This document shows positions 8,121-17,625 of a DNA stretch of 64,000 bases, in pieces. The notes beneath the pieces were generated by a model. That model did no database searches and had not been told where the DNA came from. It worked only from the letters and a program-made list of their open reading frames with translations. A program made the translations under genes and the position numbers. Each line of letters begins with the position of its first letter. The stretch's first letter is position 1. This DNA is from Streptomyces sp. NBC_01551. Its GTDB lineage: Bacteria; Actinomycetota; Actinomycetes; Streptomycetales; Streptomycetaceae. The stretch is from assembly GCF_026339935.1 (NCBI RefSeq), contig NZ_JAPEPX010000001.1, positions 1,156,001 through 1,220,000 on the forward strand. Direction: 5' to 3'.

Positions 8121-9443
8121 TCAGCAGTCGCAGCCGCACCCGTCACAGCAGCAGCCGTCACAGCTGCAGCAGCCGTCGCAGTTGCCGCAACCGGGGTCGC
8201 CACAGTCGCTGCACGCGTCGCACCACGCGTCCCGCTTCTTGCGGGACCACGGGCCCTCGTGGTCGGTGCAACAGAGCTGGCAGGTGCAGAACAGCCCGAG
8301 AGCGACGGCGCAGCCCGCGAGCAGCCCCCGGCGCGGCTTCTGCGGCGGCCGCCCGCCGCCGCCGTGGCCCCCGGAACCGCCCGGACCGCCCGGGCCCATG
8401 GGCGGGGGCAGCCCCGGGCCGCCGGGGGCGACCGGGGTGGTGGGGCCGTACGGATTGTGGCCGTAGGGCTGCCGGCCGTGGGGCGCCTGGACGCCGCCGT
8501 ACGGACCGGCGCCCCCGCCCGGGGCGCCGTAGCCCTGCGGCGGCGCGCCGTAGCCCCCGCCGGAGTTCGTGACGGTGTGGCCGCAGGAGGCGGTCCCGAA
8601 GGCCCGGTCCACCGAGGTGCGCAGCTCGTGGACGAGCAGCCGGTGTGCCAGCCCCGCGTCCGCGAACTCCACCTCGCGCAGAGCGAGCCGGATGCCCCGC
8701 AGGGCGTCGTCGCACAGCCGGCGCGCCTCTGCGAGGGAGGTCCCGGTGGCCGTGAGCGGGTTCCAGGCGCCCGAGGCGGCGTCGGCGGCCTGGTCCTCCA
8801 CGGCGTCCAGCAGGTGCGCGAGCCGCCCGAAGTAGCGGCCCGCCTCGGCGAGCGGGGCGGTGTTGCCTGGCCGTCCCGCGAGGATCGCGGTATGCGCGAA
8901 GGCGGCGGCCGTCGCGGTCTCCGTCGGCTCGGTCACCACCAGCACGGGCGTGCCGGGCCCGGCCAGGGTCTCGATGCCGCCCTGCCGGTCGACCGCGTCC
9001 ACCAGCACCGCGGTGTCGAAGCCGAGCGAGGCCCCGGTGCGCGCGCCGGCCCGGTCCCAGCCCCGGGCCACCTTGCGCGCGGCGGCGGCGATCGGGGCGC
9101 GGGCCAACAGCCCGTCCCGGTCGGCCACGTGGTCGCGCACCTTCGCGGAAGCCAGCACCAGCGAGACGGCGGCCGCGAGCCGGGCCCCCTCGCCGTTGGC
9201 CACCGGCGCGGTGCGCATGCCGCGCAGCGGGCAGGGCCCGGCGACACGCCGGGCGCCGGGCGCGGGACCGGACTGAGCCTCCGTCAGAACGGAGACCAGC
9301 AGCCCGTCGTAGTTGGTGACGATCCGGGCGAACTGCCCGTGGTCACCGCGAAGTGCCAGGCAGAGACCGCAGAGATGGGCCATCCACTCCGTCTTGAATC
9401 GCTCCCCCAGGCGGTGCGTGCAGGGCCTGACGATGCCGAACAA
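8121..9443 (-). CDS. DUF5685 family protein with Cys-rich C-terminal tail
   Basis: 440 residues if translation starts at TTG 9443, where GGGGGA lies 5 nt upstream and the product begins FGIVRPCTHRLGERFKTEW, the usual N-terminus of the family. An upstream in-frame ATG at 9482 is possible but has a poor ribosome site. Body: conserved WMAHLCGLCLALRGDHGQFAR and NYDGLLVSVLTEAQ (residues ~20-60) with Cys pairs that could bind metal; helical region to ~290; Gly/Pro/Tyr-rich linker (~290-370); a hydrophobic segment (GLLAGCAVALGLF); then 14 Cys in the last 36 residues. The linker and Cys tail are unusual additions. It lies divergent from sflA. Function is unknown. Confidence 0.8.
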   Translation of the reverse strand: MFGIVRPCTHRLGERFKTEWMAHLCGLCLALRGDHGQFARIVTNYDGLLVSVLTEAQSGPAPGARRVAGPCPLRGMRTAPVANGEGARLAAAVSLVLASAKVRDHVADRDGLLARAPIAAAARKVARGWDRAGARTGASLGFDTAVLVDAVDRQGGIETLAGPGTPVLVVTEPTETATAAAFAHTAILAGRPGNTAPLAEAGRYFGRLAHLLDAVEDQAADAASGAWNPLTATGTSLAEARRLCDDALRGIRLALREVEFADAGLAHRLLVHELRTSVDRAFGTASCGHTVTNSGGGYGAPPQGYGAPGGGAGPYGGVQAPHGRQPYGHNPYGPTTPVAPGGPGLPPPMGPGGPGGSGGHGGGGRPPQKPRRGLLAGCAVALGLFCTCQLCCTDHEGPWSRKKRDAWCDACSDCGDPGCGNCDGCCSCDGCCCDGCGCDC

Positions 9444-9726
9444 TGCGTTCCCCCGTGTGTCATACGCGTACGTGCGGGGCATCGTATCCAGCCGGTTCGT
9501 TCACCCGTACGCCCCCACCGCTCACCCGCCCGGCGGCTCCGGTCGTATTTTCACTCAGTCAGCAGTGGTAGCCGCCGGGAACCTCGGCAGTGCAACGGAT
9601 GTTCTGCACCAGTACCGTCACGAAACCCCTGCGCGGCGGCTATCCACTTGGCGCGTTGTCAGCATCATGGACGACCATAGGGACGCGGAGAAGAAGACAG
9701 ACTGATCGCGGTGAAAGGAGGCGTCC

Positions 9727-10185
9727 ATGGGTTCGGTGCGCAAGGCGAGTGCCTGGTTGGGTCTCGTGGAGGACAGCGACGACGAGCGGTACTACGACGA
9801 CGACTACGCGGAGGCGGTGGAGCGCCAGCACGGCTCGGTCTCCGGCCCCGGCGACCAGTGGGTCACCGACCCCCGGGTCAAGGTGGCCTCGGAGTCGGCG
9901 GTGGAGCAGGGCCGGCGGATCGCGACCGTGACCCCGGACGGCTTCCGTGACGCGCGCGGAATCGGCGAGCTGTTCCGCGAGGGCGTCCCGGTGATCGTGA
10001 ACCTGTCCTCGATGGACCCGGGCGACGCGAAGCGCGTGGTCGACTTCGCGGCCGGTCTGACCTTCGGGCTGCGCGGCTCGATCGAGCGGGTGGCGACCAG
10101 GGTCTTCCTGCTGACCCCGGCCGACACCCAGATCGTGAGCGGCGAGCCCGCCGGCCGCTCGCGCGACTTCTTCAACCAGAGCTGA
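9727..10185 (+). CDS. sflA: SepF-like protein SflA
   Basis: 152 residues; a strong ribosome site AAAGGAGG precedes ATG 9727. The N-terminus [16 protein letters not shown] resembles the membrane-targeting helix of SepF, followed by an acidic Tyr/Asp linker (~16-45) and a SepF core (~60-140) with [43 protein letters not shown] and [11 protein letters not shown]. Streptomyces carry sepF next to ftsZ plus SepF-like paralogues; this solitary gene, beside DUF5685 and away from any ftsZ cluster, corresponds to the SflA type, which modulates FtsZ-dependent division and tip growth. It converges on the acyl-CoA dehydrogenase gene with only 9 bp between stops. Confidence 0.88.
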   Translation: MGSVRKASAWLGLVEDSDDERYYDDDYAEAVERQHGSVSGPGDQWVTDPRVKVASESAVEQGRRIATVTPDGFRDARGIGELFREGVPVIVNLSSMDPGDAKRVVDFAAGLTFGLRGSIERVATRVFLLTPADTQIVSGEPAGRSRDFFNQS

Positions 10186-10194
10186 GCAGGGCCC

Positions 10195-11367
10195 TCACCG
10201 GAAGGCGTCGAGGCCGGTGAGCGCCTTGCCCAGTACCAACTGGTGCATCTCGACGGTGCCCTCGTAGGTGAGGACCGATTCGAGGTTGGTGGCGTGCCGC
10301 ATGACGGGGTACTCCAGTGAGATCCCGTTGGCCCCGAGGATGGTCCGCGCGGTGCGGCAGATCTCGATCGCCTCGCGGACGTTGTTGAGCTTGCCGAAAC
10401 TGATCTGCTCGGGCCGCAGCGTGCCCGCGTCCATCCGCCGCCCCAGGTGGTGGGCGAGCAGGATCCCCTTGTGGAGTTCCAGCGCCATGTCCGCCAGCTT
10501 GGCCTGGGTGAGCTGGAAGCCGCCGATCGGCTTCCCGAACTGCTCGCGCGTCTTCGCGTAGTCGAGCGCGGACTCGAAACTGGCGCGCGCCGCGCCCATG
10601 GATCCCCAGATGATCCCGTACCGCGCGTGGCTGAGGCAGCCGAGCGGTCCCTTGAGCCCCGTGACACCGGGCAGCACCGCGTCGGCGGGCAGCCGTACGT
10701 CGTCCATCACCAGCTCGCTGGTCACCGAGGCGCGCAGCGACCACTTGTGCTTGATCTCCGGCGCGGAGAAGCCGGCGCTGTCCGTGGGCACCGCGAACCC
10801 GCGGATGCCCTCGTCCGTCTGCGCCCAGACGACGGCCACCGCCGCGACACTGCCGTTGGTGATCCACATCTTGCGGCCGGTCAGTACCCAGTCGGTGCCG
10901 TCGCGCTTCGCGTACGTGCGCATCGCCGCCGGGTCGGAGCCGACGTCGGGCTCGGTCAGCCCGAAGCAGCCGATCAGTTCGCCGGCCGCCATGCCGGGCA
11001 GCCAGCGCTGCTTCTGCTCCTCGGAGCCGTACTTCCAGATCGCGTACATGGCGAGCGAGCCCTGTACGGAGACCAGCGAGCGGATCCCGGAGTCGGCCGC
11101 CTCCAGCTCAAGGCAGGCCAGGCCGTACTGCACGGCGCTGGCGCCGGCGCAGCCGTAGCCCTCCAGGGACATCCCGAGCGCCCCGATGGAGCCGAGCTCG
11201 CGGGCCAGCTCCCGGATCGCGGGCAGCTCCCCGCTCTCGTACCACTCGGCGATGTGCGGCAGGACCCGGTCGGCGGCCCAGCCGCGGACGGTGTCGCGGA
11301 CGGCACGGTCCTCGGGGCTGAGCAGCTCGTCGAGGCCGAGCGGATCGGTGGGCAGGAACGGTGACAC
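10195..11367 (-). CDS. gcdH: Glutaryl-CoA dehydrogenase-type acyl-CoA dehydrogenase
   Basis: 390 residues from GTG 11367, preceded by GGGAGGC. It is a full-length FAD-dependent acyl-CoA dehydrogenase: N-terminal helical domain (SPEDRAVRDTVRGWAADRV), FAD/beta domain with CFGLTEPDVGSDPAAM and the KMWITNG strand, and a C-terminal helical domain with TREQFGKPIGGFQLTQAKLADM. TYEGTVEMHQLVLG near 370 carries the catalytic Glu at the position used by glutaryl-CoA and isovaleryl-CoA enzymes. The Arg-rich acyl pocket and overall similarity favour glutaryl-CoA (Lys/Trp degradation to crotonyl-CoA). No pathway neighbours are present, so another short-chain substrate is possible. Confidence 0.83.
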   Translation of the reverse strand: MSPFLPTDPLGLDELLSPEDRAVRDTVRGWAADRVLPHIAEWYESGELPAIRELARELGSIGALGMSLEGYGCAGASAVQYGLACLELEAADSGIRSLVSVQGSLAMYAIWKYGSEEQKQRWLPGMAAGELIGCFGLTEPDVGSDPAAMRTYAKRDGTDWVLTGRKMWITNGSVAAVAVVWAQTDEGIRGFAVPTDSAGFSAPEIKHKWSLRASVTSELVMDDVRLPADAVLPGVTGLKGPLGCLSHARYGIIWGSMGAARASFESALDYAKTREQFGKPIGGFQLTQAKLADMALELHKGILLAHHLGRRMDAGTLRPEQISFGKLNNVREAIEICRTARTILGANGISLEYPVMRHATNLESVLTYEGTVEMHQLVLGKALTGLDAFR

Positions 11368-11580
11368 GGGGCCTCCCGGCGGCCTGGTCGGAACCTCGGT
11401 CGTGCCGTCGAACCACCGCCTGGTCAGCGGGTCCGGCACGCACGCCCGTCCGACGCTAGACGCCACCCCTCCCGCGATCAACCCCCGCCGGACCCGCCCC
11501 TGCCGGGGCGTGAGCCACGACACCCGCCCATGCGTGTGACACGGCTCCCGCCGGCGCTTGAGACACGGGACCCGCCGCAT

Positions 11581-11639
11581 CCGGCCCAGCCCGCGTTCGA
11601 AGCGCGGGCTCGCGGGGTTCGGGGCGGAGCCCCGGCGGC
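11581..11639. repeat. Diverged copy of the dispersed GCCGGCG-TTGAGG intergenic element
   Basis: Reads CCCAGCCCGCGTTCGAAGCG followed by GC-rich bases and a GGGGCGGAGCCCC foldback, the same layout as the copies near 22.2, 43.7 and 47.3 kb. It sits just past the stop of the MFS gene, where it could end transcription. Confidence 0.5.
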
Positions 11640-11644
11640 GGTGC

Positions 11645-13321
11645 TCAGCCCACCCGTTCCGGGGGAGCCGGGCACGGCTCGGCGGCGGACTGCGCGGGCA
11701 GCCGGACCGCCGGCGGCTCACCGCCGCCCTCGGCGGCCCCGCACTCCATGACCTTCGGCAGCCTCAGCGCCATCACCGCCCCCGCCACCAACAGCCCGGC
11801 GCTGACCAGCAGCGTCACGTGCAGCCCGTGGACGAACGCGTGCCGCGCCGCCGCGTGCAGGGCCGCCCCCGCCGGGCCGCCCAGCTGCGCCGCGACCTGG
11901 TACGCCTCGCCGAGCGAGTGCGCCGCGGCCGCCGAGTCCCGCCCCGAGACCCCCGGCACCCCCGCGAGCCCGGGCGCGTACGCCGCGTTCATGACGCTGC
12001 CGAGCAGCGCGATGCCGATGCCCGCGCCCAGCTGGTACGAGGTCTCGCCGATCGAGGCCGCGCCCCCGGCCGTGTCCGCGGGAGCCTCGCTCAGCATGGA
12101 CTCGTAGGCCGCGAACAGCGTCGTCTGCAGGCCGAAGCCGAGCAGGATGAACCCCACGGTGAGCAGCGCCGGCCGGTCCTGCTGCCCCATCAGCGTCAGC
12201 AGCAGCACCGCGCAGGCCGTCAGCGCGAACCCCGACGACACCATCACGCGCGGCCCGATCCGGGCCAGGGTGTACGAGCCGGTGGCGCCGGCGGCCATGG
12301 CGGCGAAGGTGAGCGGCAGCAGCCGCAGCCCCGTCTCCAGCGGGCTCAGCCGCAGCACCAGCTGGAGGTACTGGACGGCGATCAGCTCCAGGCCGACCAG
12401 CGCCAGCATGGCGAGCACGATGCAGCCGACGGACGTCGTGAAGGCCGGCCGCGAGAACATCCGCATGTCGATCAGCGGGTGCGCCCGCCGCTTCTGCCGC
12501 CGGACGAACAGCACCAGCAGCGCCACCCCGAGCAGCAGCGGCACCACCGCCCAGGCGTCGGCCAGGTGCCGCTCCGCGCCGATCCGCTTGATCCCGAGGA
12601 CCGCGCCGAGCACACCGGCGGCGGCCATCAGCGCGCCGAGCACGTCCCACGGCCCGTCGCAGGAGCCCTTCGACTCCGGCAGCAGCCAGCGGCCGAGCGG
12701 CAGGATCAGTGCCATCAGCGGGATGTTGATGAGGAAGACGGAGCCCCACCAGAAGTGCTCGACGAGGAAGCCGCCGAGTACGGGCCCACTGGCGGCCCCG
12801 ACGGCGGCGACGGCCGTCCAGATGCCGATGGCGAGGGCCCGCTCGCGCCGGTCGGGGAAGACCTGGCGCAGGATGGACAGCGTGGCGGGCATGATCATCG
12901 CGCCGCCGACGCCCAGCAGGGCGCGGGCGACGATCAGCACCTGCGCGTTGTCGGCCACGGCGGCGATCGCGGAGGCGACGCCGAAGAGCCCGTACCCGAG
13001 GAGCAGGACCCGGCGGCGGCCGACCCGGTCGCCGAGGGTGCCGAACAGGATCAGCAGCGCGGCGCAGACCAGCGGGTAGGCGTCGACGATCCACAGGAGT
13101 TCGATCGGGCCGGGGCGCAGGTCCTCGGTGACTGAGGGGACGGCCACGTGCAGGATCGTCGCGTCGAGCGCGACGAGGACGAGGCTGACGCAGAGGACGG
13201 CGAGGACGAGCCAGCGGTTGGCGCCGCCCGAGACCGCGCGCACGCGCTGTCGGAGCGAAGGGGCCGGGTGGTCACCGGCGGCGCCGGCGGACCTGCGGTC
13301 GGCCGCGTTCGTCTCCGACAT
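11645..13321 (-). CDS. DHA2-type MFS drug-efflux transporter
   Basis: 558 residues from ATG 13321, with GGGAGG 7 nt upstream. A ~35-residue cytoplasmic N-terminus precedes about 14 hydrophobic helices, the drug:H+ antiporter-2 layout. Motif A appears as GTLGDRVGRRRVLLLG between helices 2 and 3; TM1 carries the LDATILHVAVPSV signature of the EmrB/QacA group (D in helix 1); GPVLGGFLVEHFWWGSVFLINIP corresponds to motif C and following. A Cys-, Gly- and Pro-rich tail follows the last helix. No TetR-type regulator adjoins it, so substrate and control are unclear. Likely roles are antibiotic or metabolite export across the plasma membrane. Confidence 0.88.
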   Translation of the reverse strand: MSETNAADRRSAGAAGDHPAPSLRQRVRAVSGGANRWLVLAVLCVSLVLVALDATILHVAVPSVTEDLRPGPIELLWIVDAYPLVCAALLILFGTLGDRVGRRRVLLLGYGLFGVASAIAAVADNAQVLIVARALLGVGGAMIMPATLSILRQVFPDRRERALAIGIWTAVAAVGAASGPVLGGFLVEHFWWGSVFLINIPLMALILPLGRWLLPESKGSCDGPWDVLGALMAAAGVLGAVLGIKRIGAERHLADAWAVVPLLLGVALLVLFVRRQKRRAHPLIDMRMFSRPAFTTSVGCIVLAMLALVGLELIAVQYLQLVLRLSPLETGLRLLPLTFAAMAAGATGSYTLARIGPRVMVSSGFALTACAVLLLTLMGQQDRPALLTVGFILLGFGLQTTLFAAYESMLSEAPADTAGGAASIGETSYQLGAGIGIALLGSVMNAAYAPGLAGVPGVSGRDSAAAAHSLGEAYQVAAQLGGPAGAALHAAARHAFVHGLHVTLLVSAGLLVAGAVMALRLPKVMECGAAEGGGEPPAVRLPAQSAAEPCPAPPERVG

Positions 13322-13606
13322 GCATGTACCTCCCAGGTGAGCCCTCACACTCGGTGGACCAGCGTCTTGCGGAGCCGCTGCGGGTGGTGCGCGGTGCGGC
13401 GGCGTCCTACGGGGTCCGGCATCGACGTGCGAGTGAACGGTCAGCGTACGCGAGTTCGTCAGCGCCTCACGTGGTCAAGCTCTCATCCCGGCGGCGGTCG
13501 CCGTGTGGTGTGCGCCACTCGCCCCACCCCACCCCTTCCCCCGCGTACACGGCTGCTCACGGCCCGTGGTTCCGGCCGTCGCGCCCCTGTGCCGCCACCG
13601 ATAATC

Positions 13607-14722
13607 ATGCCTGTGAAAGATCTTGGATTTCGCCGGGCCGCGCCCGCGCTGGCCGTCTTCGCGGCCGTCCGGCTGCTCGGGCTGACCGTGCTCGGCGCGT
13701 GGGGGGCGGCGGCCGGCAGTAGTGCGCACACGCTGCTCTCCGCGCGCTGGGACTCCCTCTGGTACGCGCGGATCGCGGCCGAGGGGTACGGGTACGAGGT
13801 GGTCCTCCCGAACGGGGCGGTCCACTCGAACCTGGCGTTCTTCCCCCTGCTGCCCTGGCTTGAGCGGCTGGTCGCGGCGCCGACGGGGCTCTCGTACGGC
13901 TCGGCGGGCCTGGTGGTCTCGGTGGCGGCCGGGCTCGCCGCGGCCTGGGGGATCTTCGCCGTCGCCGACCTCTCGTACGGCCGCCGGGCCGGGGTGCTCG
14001 CGGTGGCCGCGTGGGCGGCGCTGCCCGTGGGGATCGTGCAGTCCATGGCGTACAGCGAGGCGCTGTTCACGGCGCTGGCCGCGTGGGCGCTGTACGGGGC
14101 GCTGCGCGGGCACTGGCTCACGGCGGGTCTCCTCGCGGCCGGGGCGGGGCTGACCCGCCCGGTCGGCGCCGCGGTCGTGGCGGCGGTGTGGGTGGCCGCC
14201 GTCCTCGCGTGGCGGCGCGGGGAGCGGTCCTGGCGGATGGCGGCCGGTGTGCTGCTGGCCCCGCTGGGGGCGGCGGCGTACGTCCTGTGGGTCGGGGCGC
14301 GCACCGGTGGCGGACTGCTCGGGTACCTCGACGTACAGGAAGGCTGGGGCAACGGCTTCGACGGGGGCTGGGCCTTCGCCCGCTTCATCGGCGCGCGGCT
14401 GGCCTCCTCCGCCTTCCTCGCCGGGATCGCCCTGATCGCGGGGGTCGCGCTGGTGCTGTGGCTGTACGCGCTGTGCGTACGGCAGCGCCAGCCGGCCGCG
14501 CTCCTCGTCTACTGCGGGATCGTGGTGGCCCTGGCGCTGTGCGCCTCGGGGTACTTCGGCTCCAAGCCCCGGCTGCTGCTCCCGGCGTTCCCCCTGATGT
14601 TCCCGGTGGCGGTGGCGCTGGCCCGGTGGCGGACCGGGCGGGCTGCGGCCGTGCTGGGCGCGGCGGCGCTGGCCTCGGCGGTGTACGGGGCGTTCTGGCT
14701 GAACGGTTCGGGACCCCCGTAA
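13607..14722 (+). CDS. PIG-V-like polyprenyl-phosphate-dependent mannosyltransferase family membrane protein
   Basis: 371 residues from ATG 13607 (a GTG two codons later is possible). Roughly nine or ten hydrophobic helices. The first loop carries SARWDSLWYARIAAEGYGYE, ending in HSNLAFFPLLPWLERLV, the WD-containing signature of the PIG-V/GPI mannosyltransferase-2-like family of GT-C enzymes, in which acidic residues in the first extracytoplasmic loop bind the lipid-linked sugar. LTRPVGA in the middle also fits the family. Probably glycosylates cell-envelope lipids or proteins. It diverges from the MFS gene with a 285-bp gap, and is followed by a PAP2 phosphatase on the same strand, compatible with polyprenyl-phosphate recycling (inference). 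Confidence 0.75.
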   Translation: MPVKDLGFRRAAPALAVFAAVRLLGLTVLGAWGAAAGSSAHTLLSARWDSLWYARIAAEGYGYEVVLPNGAVHSNLAFFPLLPWLERLVAAPTGLSYGSAGLVVSVAAGLAAAWGIFAVADLSYGRRAGVLAVAAWAALPVGIVQSMAYSEALFTALAAWALYGALRGHWLTAGLLAAGAGLTRPVGAAVVAAVWVAAVLAWRRGERSWRMAAGVLLAPLGAAAYVLWVGARTGGGLLGYLDVQEGWGNGFDGGWAFARFIGARLASSAFLAGIALIAGVALVLWLYALCVRQRQPAALLVYCGIVVALALCASGYFGSKPRLLLPAFPLMFPVAVALARWRTGRAAAVLGAAALASAVYGAFWLNGSGPP

Positions 14723-14915
14723 AGAAATCCCGCCTGCTGAAATAAAGTTCAGGTAAGCATCAGAAACAATGCGCGGACGGTTGATCAAGACGGCTCCAAC
14801 CAATGCCACGATAAAGGGAATTAACTCCCGCGTGAGACCAACTCCACATCACATGGTCATCACAAACCCCGTGATTCGCCCGGGCTGAGCAGCCTCGCGC
14901 GGTAACGTCGATTCA
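14723..14915 (+). promoter_or_regulatory. AT-richer promoter region of the PAP2 gene
   Basis: The local base composition is clearly lower in GC than both flanking genes (AAATAAAGTTCAGGTAAGC, ATAAAGGGAATTAACTCC). No confident -35/-10 pair was assigned. The downstream gene starts at GTG 14916. Confidence 0.4.
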
Positions 14916-15980
14916 GTGCGTACCGAACATTTCCTGACCCGTCTGGACCGGGCGTTCGCCCGGCTCGACCGGGAACCAGAGCGACCGGCTCATCTGCAAA
15001 CGCCGCAGATGAGCCGGCACCGCGTCGTGCTCCTGGGATCGACCCTGGCCTTCTACCTCGCCATCGTCGTGGCCGTGCTGACCACCTCGTGGCTGGTCCG
15101 GCTGGACTGGCAGATCATGTTCTTCCGGCCCTACGAGCAGTGGCCGCAGCTGCACGCCTTCCTCGACTACCTCGTCGTCCTGGGCCAGCGCGGACCGACC
15201 GCGGTCATGGTCGCGGCGTGGCTCGGCTGGCGCTCTTGGCGGCAGCACACCCTGCGCCCGCTGATCACCCTCGGCGTGTCACTGCTGCTCCTCAACATCA
15301 CCGTCGGCGCCGTCAAGCTCGGCCTCGGCCGGCTCGGCCCGCACTACGCCCGGCAGATCGGCTCGGCCGAGCTGTTCGCGGGCGGCGATATATTTCCCTC
15401 CGGCCACACCGCCAACGCCGTCGTGACCTGGGGAATCCTGGCGTATCTGGCCTCGACCGTGGTCACCCGGCGGGTGCTGTCCGTGGTCTCCGCCGTCGTC
15501 TCGCTGAGCGTCGGCGCCACCACCGTGTACCTGGGCACGCACTGGGTCAGCGATGTGCTGCTGGGCTGGTCCGCCGGCCTGCTGATCCTGCTGGCGCTGC
15601 CCTGGTTCGAGCCGCTGATCGCCCGGATCGAGGCGTACGTGTTCGAGCTCCGCGAGCGGATGCGCCGTCGCGTGGAGGCCGGGCTGGTGCCCGAGCCGGT
15701 CGCGGTCGCGCTCACCCCGCTGCTGTCGGCGGGCGGGAAGTGGCAGCGCCGCCGGCCCGTCGGACCCGTCGTCCCGACCGCGCTGCCCGCGCCCGCCACC
15801 GCCCCGGCCGGGCACTCGCCGGTCGCCGTCCGGCCCGCCGCGCACCTGTCGGGCCGGCCGCACGTGATCCGCTCCGAGCGGACCCCGGTCACGCCGGCCG
15901 GCAGCCGCCGCCCGGCGCACACCGAGCGGGCGGCGGCCGCCGCCCGGGGCACCTCGGCCCGCCCGGTCGCCGGCGGCTGA
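14916..15980 (+). CDS. PAP2-family membrane phosphatase
   Basis: 354 residues, GTG start. An N-terminal cytoplasmic segment (~45 residues) leads into about six transmembrane helices. The PAP2 active site is visible: IFPSGHTANAV (~165; motif 2, with the His acid/base) and GTHWVSDVLLGW (~210; motif 3, with the nucleophilic His and its Asp). Motif 1 is degenerate (KLGLGRLGPH, with Lys but Gly-Pro-His in place of Arg-Pro). The C-terminal ~110 residues are Pro/Ala/Arg-rich and probably disordered. Likely substrates are undecaprenyl pyrophosphate or phosphatidic acid; not resolvable from sequence. The perfect hairpin after the stop is its terminator. Confidence 0.85.
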   Translation: MRTEHFLTRLDRAFARLDREPERPAHLQTPQMSRHRVVLLGSTLAFYLAIVVAVLTTSWLVRLDWQIMFFRPYEQWPQLHAFLDYLVVLGQRGPTAVMVAAWLGWRSWRQHTLRPLITLGVSLLLLNITVGAVKLGLGRLGPHYARQIGSAELFAGGDIFPSGHTANAVVTWGILAYLASTVVTRRVLSVVSAVVSLSVGATTVYLGTHWVSDVLLGWSAGLLILLALPWFEPLIARIEAYVFELRERMRRRVEAGLVPEPVAVALTPLLSAGGKWQRRRPVGPVVPTALPAPATAPAGHSPVAVRPAAHLSGRPHVIRSERTPVTPAGSRRPAHTERAAAAARGTSARPVAGG

Positions 15981-16038
15981 GCCGCCCGGCCCGCGGGGGC
16001 GGTACGCACGACTCCCCCGCGGCACGCAGACCCACCCT

Positions 16039-16071
16039 CGCGGCGGGCCGGTCACCCACCGGCCCGCCGCG
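16039..16071 (+). terminator. Terminator after the PAP2 gene
   Basis: A 14-bp perfect stem (CGCGGCGGGCCGGT / ACCGGCCCGCCGCG) with a 5-nt loop, about 60 bp past the stop; GCATTTGG follows. Confidence 0.7.
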
Positions 16072-16357
16072 GGCATTTGGGGCGCGGTCGTCCATTTGCC
16101 CAGGACGTCAGCTCGGCGCCGGGACGTTCGTCCGTCCCGGGTCACGCTTGGGTCACGGAATGTCGACAGTTCTTTGACAGCGGCGCGTTCGCCCGACTTC
16201 GTCCGCAAAGGCGTCCGGCCAATTGTTTTCCCGTGCGCCGCGCTCCCGCCGCGGCCGCCCTTTCGAATTCCCGCCGGAAGCTGTTGAATTCCTGTGAGGG
16301 ATTGCCCGGCCGTGCTGGTTCAGACCATGCGGATCTCGTGAATCCCCCTCAGATTCC
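16072..16357. other. Gene-free interval
   Basis: No open frame here shows coding character or family similarity. A TTGACA at ~16174 lacks a matching -10. The right end abuts the WYL-like remnant. Confidence 0.5.
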
Positions 16358-16546
16358 TTACATGTCCTTCACCGACGCGGGCTCCAGAGCCCGCGTCGGC
16401 CGGTCCCGGGCGGCCCTGATCCGGTCGGTCAGCTCCGGCGGTTCGACCACTTCGAACCCACAGCCGAGCAGCATCAGGCGGATCACGGGAACGTCGAGGT
16501 TCACCGCCCCGGCGCGCAGCGGACAGCCGTCCTCGCCGGTCTCCCC
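16358..16546 (-). pseudogene. Remnant of a WYL-domain transcriptional regulator (C-terminal fragment)
   Basis: The minus-strand frame reads GAVNLDVPVIRLMLLGCGF then EVVEPPELTDRIRAARDR, ending at the stop at 16358. This is the typical last 50-60 residues of WYL/HTH regulators: a 'll-lG-dvEVleP-elr-rl' pattern. Upstream in this frame the sequence is Pro/Gly/Arg noise and overlaps the Rpf gene, with no HTH or WYL core, so only the 3' end survives. Family call is by pattern; the decay is inferred. Confidence 0.55.
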
Positions 16547-16587
16547 CAGGGCCCCTGAGCGGGCCCACGGCCCGCACCCGGTGCCCC

Positions 16588-17337
<750 letters not shown>

Positions 17338-17625
17338 CTACGCAGCACCCGCCGCCCGTCCGCCGCGCCACGCGCGGCGCCCGCGCGCCCCACCCGGACG
17401 GCCGACCCGCCGACCCGCCCGAAACGGCCAGCACCGGCCACCAACTGCACACAACCAAACAACACTTGGCACCGAAACGAAGGCCCGGCCGGGCCGTTCA
17501 CCCCTCCGGGTGCCAGGTTCGATTCCGTTCCCTCAAACGGCGTGACCCCACCCGCCGCTCCCCCGTTGAGCCCGGCGAGCCGGGAACCGCCCGGCCCCCG
17601 CACGCCTAGTCCGAGGAGCCACCCC

